Part shown: in pieces, positions 8,601 to 17,531 of the stretch | Layout: each line of letters begins with the position of its first letter | How positions within the stretch are numbered: position 1 is the stretch's first letter | Assembly: GCA_034698045.1 (NCBI GenBank) | Contig: JAQGAU010001278.1 | Location: 1 to 20,133, forward strand | DNA: 20,133 nt | DNA from: Paramacrobiotus richtersi | Taxonomy: Eukaryota; Tardigrada; Eutardigrada; Parachela; Macrobiotidae | Direction: 5' to 3' | Notes under the pieces: model-generated | The model's input: only the letters and a program-made list of their open reading frames with translations | The model's database searches: none | What the model was told of the DNA's origin: nothing | Program-made: the position numbers and the translations under genes

Positions 8601-11600
8601 TGGGACATGATTCGGGGATTCCGTAAAAATCGCTGTGTGATTATCACGACACAGTCGATGCAAGAGGCAGATGTTTTTGCCGATCGGAAATTGATTATGG
8701 GTCATGGTCGGTTGCGTTGTGCTGGGACTTCGTTGTTTCTGAAGAACCGCTTTGGGCTAGGATATCATTTGACAATGGCAGTCGATAAAGATATCGAAGA
8801 ACAACCAATCACGGAGACGGTACAGGCATTCATTTCCGGTGCTGAGAAATCGCGCTCGCATGCCGGGGAACTTTCTTACGTGTTACCGAAAACTCAGATT
8901 GCTGCATTTCCGAGATTGTTTGACAATTTAGATCAAAATTTGGAGCGATTACATGTGAAGAGTTATGGTGTCTCCCTTACGACTATGGAAGAAATATTTT
9001 TGAAACTAGCGGATGAAGACGCGGACGAGAATGTCGATATCAAAGAATATGGGGAGAAAATGACAACCGAAAAGAAAAGAAGCTACTCCCGTTTGACTTC
9101 GGCGATTTTCGCTCCTCCGGAAAAAGGTGCAGTGTCGTCCTGGAGCAAATTTTGGGCGCTGGCGAAAATCAGGATATTACTCATGCTCCGATCGAAACTG
9201 TCGTTGATTTTTCAGTTTTTAATTCCGTTTATGTTGTTGATGATGAATGGTGGTCTGACCATGATGGCCCGGAAGTGGATTGAAAAACTGCAAGGGAGCG
9301 ATCCACTGCCAATGGAGGATATCGGAAATGATTTCGTGAAGAATCATGGGCGGTACTTTTTTGAGAATAACACCGGTAACGCTCGTAATAATTGATCATT
9401 AATGGGATACGCCATTTTACTTGTTTTGTTGGTTTTAGGATTTAATTTGGATACATTCGTCGGACAGTTGAACAAAAGCGTTCTGCCGTTTGATAACTTC
9501 TCGTACGCCGATCTGCTGACAACTCAGGATCATTTTGGGGGGTATTTATTCCGTAACGCAACGGAACAACAACAGGTAAGGAACATGTGAGGAAAGTGAA
9601 ATGCTAAAGAACGTTTACTGTCATTAAATGACACCCAGAACTCCCGCGTTTCGTTGATGGCATTCGGTTAAAACGTCGTTTCTGTTTTCATCTTTACTTT
9701 AATTAAACGAAGTCGCCCTTGGTCTTTTTATTGCCTGTGAAGATTTCTGTAAAAGTTGGAAATATCATGAATTAACATTATATAAACACGTCTTACGGGA
9801 TCTGAACACATTGTGCTAAGAAGGTCCGAGAACTGACTTTTTCTGAAACTTTTTAATAAACTAGAAAACACGAGCTGCTTTACCTCGAATTTTCACAAAA
9901 TATCTCTTTAGGTTGTGTGGTTTTGCAGATTCTTTCCGCCAGTGTGGTTTATAACGGAACTTCCAGCCACGGTATTCCGTTCAGCATCAACATGCTGCTG
10001 AATGCCTTATTCAATGTTTTGACCGGAAAAGAAGAGATCTTTCATGTTATATCTCACCCCTTTCCACCGCTGAAAGCCACCGTTGTGCAGGTGTTCGACT
10101 TTATGTTTGGATCCATGTTAGTTAGTCTGGCTCTGATTATGATTCCCGGTGTATATGGTATCGATGTGTGCCGTGACCGGCAGATAAAACTCCGTAGCCA
10201 GATTCGGATGACTGGCTGCTCGTTCTGGATTTATTGGGGAAGTGCATTTTTCATGCATTTGATTCAGTTTATCGCATCCTTTGCGATGATCATTGGATTG
10301 TTGTATGCCTTTAGCGTGACTTCGGTGATCAATGCCATTGGACCGGTGCTTATGATTTTTGCGGCGCATGCTCCTGCGATCGTATTGTTCTGTTATTGTC
10401 TTTCCTTCCTTTTCACCAAATTCGAAACGGCAGCGGTGGGCTTGCCATTTCCTATGGCCATGGTAAGTCTGTTTTAATGCAGTTTTATCACTTAGAAATC
10501 AGACGAATAAATAAAATAATTAATAAAGGAGCTAAATAAACGGAATCAATGCGCTTTTATTAGTTTCTTGTTGCAGGTCTCGTTTATTTTATATTTGATT
10601 GTGTTCATGCTGGATGCTTTTGGCGAAAGTTTGGCTGCGAAAATTGTGCATTACATGTTTGCATTCATATTTCCGAACTACGGCGTTTTTGGCGCCATGA
10701 TCTACGTGCAGAAAACTGGCCTAAGCAACTCGATTGCCGAAGAGCGAGGAATGCCAACACAGGGATATTTCGACTGGGACAGTAACATCATCATTGTGGT
10801 CATTGCGGTAATTTTGCAGAGCCTTTTTCGTTTGTATGAGTTATCCAAATTATTTTAAATTATATATAGGTGTCCGATTGTTTAATGAGACGTACTTCGC
10901 ACCGCATTTTGCTTACTGTTTGTAGCAAGCCATTCAAATTCCGGTTTTTCTTCTTCTCTTGGTTTACCTGGAATCGAGGCACTTTAATCAAAACTGGCTG
11001 GAATTGCTGGGATTCAGAAAGAAAGGTGCTCACAATGGATTTGTAGATGTTCGGACCTTAACGAATGATGACGCTGATGTTGAACGGGAAAGAGCACGTG
11101 TTAGAGAAACTGATCCTTTAACGGATACTTCGGTAAATATCTCGGAATTCATACTTGACTTCGGTAATAAATTATCCAGTGTATCTCTTTTAGTATGCTG
11201 TTATGCTTCGGTCATTGTGGAAATCATTCGAAAAACGTTCTCGTTTGGCCTGGTTGAAAGCCAAATTCAAACGCAGCACTGTGGTCACCGAGCAGAAAGT
11301 CGCCGTTCGAAACATTTCGCTGATTTTCCCGAAAGGAGAAATATTTGGATTGCTTGGTACGTGAATGTTTTAGAATCGAGTGGGTTTTTATTGCTTATGT
11401 CGCATCCGCGTCTGTTTATTTGATAAGTGTACATTATAACGCACTTCATCAAACAAGGAACTGTACGCAGGTGCAATATATGTTCGAAGTTAGACTTCAT
11501 GATATTTCTGTGGTTGTTGATCGAACACATATAATAGTGTCGTTTAGGTAATGCGCAATGAGTTTTGACGTTTTAGGTCCGAATGGAGCGGGGAAGACCA

Positions 11601-12958
11601 CAACTCTTTCCATGATTACCGGAGAGGTAAACGCCGAACTTTCTGTACATTTGGGTCACAGCCAGTCAAAACATTTACTGGAATCGAATTTTCTGCAGAT
11701 TTCACCCAGTAGCGGCGACGTGCATGTGAACGGATACAATCTTCACACGCAGACCGCAGATGCTCTGGAATCTATGGGATCCTGTCCGCAGATGGATACC
11801 ATTTGGGAAGACATCACAATGCGAGAACACCTGGAATTATTCGCTATTCTGAATGACCTGCCAAAGAGCAGACGAGAAGATTCGATTAAAACGTAAAGAA
11901 AGCAACTAAAACTGACAACTCAATCCTTACTCTGAATGTTGCAGTCATGTAGCATTTTTTATAACCTATTCTTGTAGGTTCACGGAAGGTCTATATATCA
12001 CCGAGCATATGGATAAAAAGGCTTCGGATTTGAGCGGCGGGACTAAACGCAAGGTCCGAATATTCTGTGTGAATTTGAATTATTTATAATGTGTTTTATC
12101 GGTTCTGTTATAGTTGACCTTTGTAATCAGCATGATTGGAAATCCTCCGCTAGTAATGCTGGATGAGCCGTCAACGGGGATGGATCCCCAAAGCAAGCGG
12201 AATCTATGGGATATGATCATGGAGAGTTTTGGTGGACAACGCGGTGCGATTTTAACCACACACTCCATGGAAGAGGCGGATGCCCTGTGTGATCGTATTG
12301 GAATTATTGTGAACGGCGAACTCAAGTGTATTGGATCATCACAGCATCTCAAGAACAAGTTCGGTTCCGGGTATCTGCTGGAAGTGAAGCTCAGCTTGGC
12401 CGCTGGACTGACTCAAAACGGGCAGGATCTGCAGCTGCAGAGGGTCAAAGCGGAGATAAAACGAATCCTTCCGCGGTCGCAGTTGGTCGAAGAGTTCTAT
12501 AACCGTATGGTCTATACCGTCCCTAAAGAGCAAGTTTCTTCACTGGGCATCATTTTTGCCGATTTGGACAGATGTAGGTTTCCTATGTATATATTACACT
12601 TTGGGGAAAGGTTCTTTTTGTTCGCGTTTTTGTTTTTATTTAATTTATATTTGACTGGTTTTACTTTTGGTTGACTGATTGGTTGATTCACTTGGCCTGC
12701 TTAATTAATTTCGTGTACTTTTTTGTGCGTTTTATTTCCTGCTTTCTCATTCAGTAATTATTTTTTGTGATTTTGTGTATATTTGGTTTTCTCTTTTTTA
12801 TAGTGAAGCAAGACTGCAACCTGGAGGAATTCAGTTTCAGTCAAACCACAATCGAACAAGTTTTCTTGCATTTTGCGCGGATGCAGGACGTTCCCGATTT
12901 ACCGCACAGTGGCTCGATTCCGACCGACGTCTCCGGTGTTTCCTATGTGCCTGTGTGA
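5642..12958 (+). CDS. ABCA-subfamily full transporter, ABCA5/6/8/9/10-like, complete
   Basis: Sixteen coding exons: 5642-5818, 6214-6634, 6843-6967, 7040-7609, 7705-7861, 7918-9375, 9439-9575, 9929-10462, 10577-10807, 10926-11132, 11194-11356, 11577-11626, 11699-11892, 11978-12053, 12114-12573 and 12804-12958. All phases match, giving 1,704 residues. The order is a Ser-rich N tail, TM1 (about 57-77), a first loop of modest size, the TMD1 helices (about 260-480), [13 protein letters not shown]1, TMD2 (about 905-1295) and NBD2. It ends in the [17 protein letters not shown] helix typical of ABCA proteins. ABCA transporters move or flip lipids using ATP. Short extracellular loops and the total length suggest the ABCA5-like branch. 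The start was chosen as the first ATG in frame after an upstream stop; the paralogue's matching tail has nearly the same length. The donor at 12054 (GTCCGA) is weak. The substrate is unknown. Confidence 0.92.
5819..6213 (+). other. First coding intron of ABCA gene 1
   Basis: The donor is GTATGT at 5819 and the acceptor is TTTTTCGCAG before 6214. The phase 0 join falls inside TM1, at the same place as in the second ABCA gene. The intron is AT-rich, and no embedded gene was seen. Confidence 0.85.
8076..8790 (+). other. Nucleotide-binding domain 1 of ABCA gene 1
   Basis: Walker A is GHNGAGKTT (residues about 572-580), the Q-loop is GICPQHN, the signature is LSGGQKRR (from about 673), and Walker B is LILDEP with Asp697-Glu698. 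The switch position reads [11 protein letters not shown], with Gln at about 729 (codon CAG, 8652-8654) instead of His. [13 protein letters not shown] follows, as expected for ABCA. The catalytic Glu is present, so the His change is the only obvious departure. Confidence 0.9.
9576..9928 (+). other. Intron within the second extracellular loop of ABCA gene 1
   Basis: The donor is GTAAGG after CAACAACAG, and the acceptor is GGTTTTGCAG before 9929, with a phase 0 join. A second acceptor-like AG at 9910-9911 would put the next exon out of frame and was not used. No other feature was seen. Confidence 0.75.
11284..12378 (+). other. Nucleotide-binding domain 2 of ABCA gene 1, spread over five exons
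   Basis: After [19 protein letters not shown], Walker [11 protein letters not shown] (residues about 1394-1403) spans a splice junction. The Q-loop is GSCPQMD, the signature is LSGGTKRK (from about 1493), and Walker B is VMLDEPS with Asp1517-Glu1518. The switch is TTHSMEEAD with His at about 1550. All catalytic elements are present. The 72-base intron at 11627-11698 is a multiple of three and has no stop in the reading frame. Confidence 0.9.
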
Positions 12959-15494
12959 TTTCCTTAAATTGTCTACGTTCCTGAGAAGAAATCTGTGATT
13001 GTGAATATCCCCGTATTATTCCGTTGTCTGGTGTGTTTTATACGTAAAACTGTGATTATGCTTTTTGTTTTAATTTTTACTTTTAATGTGACTTTGGTAC
13101 GGTGCATATTTGCAACAGACCGGTTAAAGGCGTTTCGTTACTCCTCGCGTGATAACAATCCGAATTCGAAGTAAAACGGCCAAAGGTCACTGGCGTTAAT
13201 TCCATGTATTTACCAGATGTACCGTCAAGCGAACCCAGAATGCGCAATGCGACAAGTATTTAAGTACTGCAATTTCTGCTTTGTTAGATGCAATCAATAT
13301 ATGCGTTTCTCGCAAAGGCAGAACCTTGTAAATGAGTGGAAGTAATTTGTTTGCAATTTGCCGCAGGGCAGAATGCTAAACAGAAGTTTTGTTTACAACC
13401 GATTTTGCCCAAGCTTTGTCCTTATGACATAACGATCGAAAGATTTGCAGTTGTGCGAGGAAATTCTGACTTCAACTTGATCCGGGCTAGGTTTCTGTCC
13501 GCCAGCCTGCGAAACGAAAAACAGCTCCACACCGGAAGTTTTGGTATGGTTAGCGGCAATAACAATATTCGTCCGTTATGCTCATACATAGTTTTCACAC
13601 AACCTGGTTGTGAGAATTAAATTACTGACTTTAATTATACTGTATGTATGCTCACTGGAGTTACATATACCTAAGCGATATTTACTGCATAGTTGACTGT
13701 TTACTGGTTTATCTGTACATATTTTAATGTTCAGATTTGTGGATTTATGTCAGCTTGAGTTTTCTCTTTCCAGTAGTTGAACCCCAGTTAAACTGACGAT
13801 CTTTTTTATGTGCAACACATTTCTATGCATACTCGTATTCATGTCATGAATATCTTGTGATAAGACAACACAATCAGTACTTTGTTCAGGAAATGACGTG
13901 AAGATAAAATGCATCCTGTGCCCAAGAATGTAAATAAAACACGTCACTGCGCAAATCGTGATAAACAAAAAAATTACTTTTAACAATCACAGCAGCCAGT
14001 GCAACATATTTGCGAAAGCACGCACAGTTCACATAAACCATACGGCCATGGTGAATCACAAGTTGCTGTTTCGATTGCTTTGGGTGGCACTGGGTAGACC
14101 AATGCAATATATAGGGAGTATTACGTTGCGCGAAGCACAATGTCCCAGTAGTGCTTTGGTCACCCGGTGGCACGGTGCAGTCAACACGTATAATGTCACT
14201 AATAATCTCCGGACCAGATGACTGATGCACTACAGAGACATGGTCTTGTGCGCAACGTTATACCCCCTTCATATGTATGTATCGTGAATCAGAATGTGTG
14301 GGTAACGCTTATGTGATGTCATTGATTTGTCATGGTTTGGGATCGCGTGAACGGTGAAGTCTGCAAAACAGGAAATTATTAGCGAAGTCTCAACCGAGAA
14401 AATTTATTTGTTGTGGATTTGTACCATCTCGGAACACTGTTTTTCACGCACTGTATTTGCATAAACAATACAGCGGCCAACAACACAGATGGGCTTATTA
14501 CGCGGGGACTGATAATCATCTTGTATATTATTGTATCCCGTACTCTGGACTGCGATACGTACTCATCTGGCGAAACGGAAAAATCGACAACAGTTCGCCA
14601 AAACCTGAACTTCGGTAAGCTAAGTTGTATCCGAAAGTATTTCTGTGCAACGGTAAAAATTTTGTGCTCGCGATCAATACGACATGGTTACAGAACGAAC
14701 TGCAGAGAAGTGGAAAAGTGTTGGAGACATCGAAGAAAAAACACAACACTGCTGTGTGAACAACATCTCTGATGAGATGCATGGAGTTATAACAACACTG
14801 CAACGATAATTCCATTGGTGTGGAAGGTTGGGGAACTACAGTGGATTTCAAATCATTCCACAAAAATGCAGTAAGCTAGATTTCAGCTGCTGGATACGAT
14901 AAAGATCGCTAAATTTAGTTACTACAGTAGTGCTTCGATGGAACGAACTGCAAAGCGTAACAAGGGGTGCTAATTATTTTAGTCTTGTGATGATGCTTGT
15001 TTCGTTGCACTGCAAATCGTAACGGTTGCAACTGGAATCCATTACTTCTAATCAAAAACATAACTTTCGGTTATACGATCGATAGAAATGCTTGTGAAAT
15101 ATCATGTCTGGGTGGTATGGAGATTACGTTAGTAATGACAATACACTGGGTAATATTATAATTTGCAGATATTTTAATTTGAGGTTGGGTTTATCCGTAT
15201 CGTCGTTATATGTAGTAAAATAATTTTGGTTTACCGTTTATCTTTTTTACAGAGACGGATTACTCTTATGCCTGTTAAACGTTGTATATTACACTGATTT
15301 TTTAGTGCTTTTTTTCGCCTTCTGGTTCTGAATAAAATGGGTGTTACGCTAAAATATGAATAAAGAAATTATAATAATTTGTAGATGGAAGTGAGCATTT
15401 CGTATAGCTAGTAGTAGCTACCGTACTATACTTACAGGAGCAAATGGCATCGAATCGTACTGTTTTTTCGCAAATAAACAACCCCCTGACATAA

Positions 15495-15513
15495 ACGCTT
15501 CCGTGATAAGCGT
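15495..15513. repeat. Short inverted repeat ACGCTT/AAGCGT
   Basis: Six-base perfect arms flank a 7-base spacer. The segment CCGTGATAAGCG inside it recurs with one change at 15918-15929, which lies inside another hairpin-like stretch (CTCCC at 15913-15917, GGGAG at 15937-15941). The pair could be remnants of a dispersed element. Confidence 0.35.
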
Positions 15514-15961
15514 CTCTGTACAAAAAATAACCTCTCCGCCGTTCCTCCGGAAATGAAAGTCTACGGGCGCTTACTTTGAATATCCAGTATCTATCATTGA
15601 ATTATTTGTTTTAGTTACACGGAAATGTTTCAATTAAACGCCCAGTCTTATAATGACTTGTTTTTAGCTGTTCACTCTTCAAATAAATAGAAGTACGTAA
15701 GATGTTCGCAGCGTGCGTAGTGTACGAGTACGTTTGTCAGCAGGACCATCTCTTACATATTTTCGGAACTCGCGGAACGTTTTATGAAACTGACCTTCTA
15801 GCAGAAAAATGGATTTTTGTCATCGTTCATAATTTATATACTACTATTTGGTTCACTGAAACAGTAAAAAATCGCAAAACGCCAGCTGCGAAAATCGGAA
15901 CCATAAGTTAGACTCCCCCGTGATGAGCGCTTTCTCGGGAGGCGGTTGAACAAATGAAAAA

Positions 15962-16066
15962 CAGCGAATCAGAACTTCGAAACGAATCAGAATCGAAACG
16001 ACAGCGAATCAGCAACTTTCAAAACGAATCAGAATCGAAACGACAGCGAATCAGAAACTTTCGAAA
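15962..16066 (+). repeat. 42-base minisatellite built on CGAATCAG
   Basis: Two full 42-base units (15983-16024, 16025-16066) differ at only two bases, and a shorter related copy precedes them. CGAATCAG occurs five times at spacings of 18 to 22 bases, so the unit is itself a dimer of about 21 bases. Because 42 is divisible by three, the repeat stays open in one frame (14-residue units containing NESESKRQR). The surrounding 70-codon frame shows no other sign of being a gene. Confidence 0.85.
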
Positions 16067-16325
16067 CCGACAAATCACGGCACTTGAGAATTTTGAGATT
16101 CGGTTTTTCGTTTTGGCAAATGCTGCATCAGGAATTGACTTCTGCCAGCACACGAGATACTACTAAAGTCCAGCAGAATTTTCTAACATTAAAAAAACAT
16201 GGAAAAGCGTTGTTTGACACTTTATTATTTGGGCATACAAAGCTTTTAATTTATCCCACCGATCATGACTGATGCAGTAATAAATTCAGTATTCGACTAT
16301 TAAATTTTGTCATTGCTGTCTTGAC

Positions 16326-16345
16326 TGGTCAGTGACCAATGGTCA
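16326..16345. promoter_or_regulatory. Candidate nuclear-receptor element: inverted TGGTCA half-sites plus a third copy
   Basis: TGGTCA-G-TGACCA (16326-16338) is a perfect inverted repeat with one spacer base, matching the IR-1 core GGTCA-N-TGACC used by ecdysone-receptor-type heterodimers. A third TGGTCA follows at 16340-16345. It lies about 1.2 kb upstream of the second ABCA start. Motif evidence only. Confidence 0.35.
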
Positions 16346-16510
16346 TCCGCCATAAACGAAGCACTGAACTCTCAGTCACAACCAGCGGTGTAGGGAAGTT
16401 CTGTCTTTTGGTGTGGCTAGATTATGCGTTAGGAGGCCCATCGGGTTGTGCGTTTAGATTCCCACCGATGACGTCTTCGATCCACAGACTGCGGTTCAGG
16501 GGCCACGACC

Positions 16511-16530
16511 CCTTCCTGTACCTTCCTGTG
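16511..16530. repeat. Tandem ten-base repeat CCTTCCTGTR
   Basis: Two adjacent copies differ only in the last base. Each contains TTCC, the complement of an ETS-factor core, but there is no further support for function. Confidence 0.5.
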
Positions 16531-17258
16531 CCTGCAGGACTCAAAAGACAAATGTAGACCGAACTCCGAAGTGCTCCAAAAATATGCCTTTGGCCCTTGT
16601 ATTGTCATGTCAGGCCATATCGTTTTCGTTAAAGATCGGTCACGGTGCTACCCGCTGGCTCAACAACGAGACAAACTGGGGATCCAGGCGTACAAAGGTT
16701 TTTTGGGAAAATTGATTACTTCAGTTGTTTCAGTAACCAGTAGGAACCTAGCCGATTACTGTACGGTGGGCTCGGTAAGGCTGGTACGGTAATCTAACCA
16801 GATCGCCATATGTGCTAAATGCTGTTGACTCTTGTGTTGAGCGGGTCCCTGACCATATGCCAACCAGCCTGTTTTGCATATTTATCAGCGTGCTCTAGTT
16901 TCTCCACCGCTATGCAAACATACAGAATGCTGGTTGTAACCGATTTTTGGTTAAGTGCGTTCGAGTTGTGCTAAGTGAAGCTGTGGAATTAAAGCAGTGC
17001 GATTTAATACATGTTAACGTTACACTGGTATTGAACGAACCTGCGTCCGGTCTGCTGGGATGCAACCTGCGTTGGTCCAGTAGAGTCCTGCGCGCATGCC
17101 CTACTGACACACATGCATGGGAACTTGATTCTTGACTCTTGGGTACTCGTACTGTCTGACCGTATTCCGTACGTGGTCGCATTGTTTACTCGAGTGGCTG
17201 TGCCGCTGTGTGATCAGGTGTACCATAGATACAAAGCAGCCTGCCTGTCCCCTTGAGC

Positions 17259-17266
17259 TGACGTAA
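17259..17266. promoter_or_regulatory. CRE-like TGACGTAA upstream of the second ABCA gene
   Basis: The same eight-base bZIP-type site occurs, in reverse orientation, upstream of the first ABCA gene (5056-5063). Here it lies about 190 bases before the putative splice acceptor and about 270 bases before the start codon. Motif evidence only. Confidence 0.22.
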
Positions 17267-17531
17267 CTTCGTCGGATATTTGTCACGGCTAGACAAGGTC
17301 TGACCGAATCATGCACCTAGCAGGTAGAATCGGTAGCTTGCGTGCCATGCGCCAGTGTTTTCGAACCCGGTCACATCAGACTGGAATGTTATGCCATTTA
17401 CAGTCGGTGGAACCAACAGAGTTTCTGAGACACTTCGTTGTTTGCTGTTTAGGAATAACACGCGACAGAAGAATTACGATAACCAGCTATCGGCATCCAC
17501 GGTGTCCGCCGACTCTCGAGTGCCATTAATT

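Larger units (their letters stand above)
12959..17452. other. Gene-free interval between the two ABCA genes
   Basis: About 4.5 kb with only short open frames on both strands; none shows a recognised domain, several lack an ATG start, and overlapping frames have no coherent splice structure. No AATAAA was seen soon after the first ABCA stop; plus-strand copies occur much later (near 13931, 15332 and 15359). The interval contains the minisatellite, an inverted nuclear-receptor-type repeat, CRE-like motifs and small repeats listed separately. A noncoding RNA cannot be excluded. Confidence 0.6.

Noticed and set aside
9911..9928. Alternative splice acceptor at 9910-9911 for the ABCA exon
   Set aside because: It would shift the reading frame; only the acceptor ending at 9928 continues the ABCA sequence at phase 0.
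13336..13620. Plus-strand 94-codon frame after the first ABCA gene
   Set aside because: No family resemblance, no splice continuity with neighbours, and a length expected by chance in several kilobases.
13750..13986. Minus-strand frame with a hydrophobic N terminus resembling a signal peptide
   Set aside because: It opens with TTG rather than ATG, overlaps another unrelated minus frame, and has no recognised domain or splice support.
14413..14863. Overlapping plus and minus frames of about 110 to 120 codons
   Set aside because: Neither shows a recognisable motif. Reciprocal open frames of this size occur by chance, and no splice model links them to other exons.
16339..16792. Two plus-strand frames of about 70 codons in a more GC-rich stretch
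   Set aside because: Considered as relics of a gene or transposon, but no recognisable domain, terminal repeats or target duplications could be identified.
16620..16860. Possible tRNA or other structured RNA
   Set aside because: No convincing B-box (GGTTCRANYCC) with a matching A-box and cloverleaf was found here or elsewhere in the window.
17355..17531. Longer N terminus for the second ABCA protein
   Set aside because: The frame first opens with GTG at 17355; an in-frame ATG exists at 17391, but a good splice acceptor at 17451-17452 and the tail length of the neighbouring paralogue favour the start at 17532. Not fully excluded.
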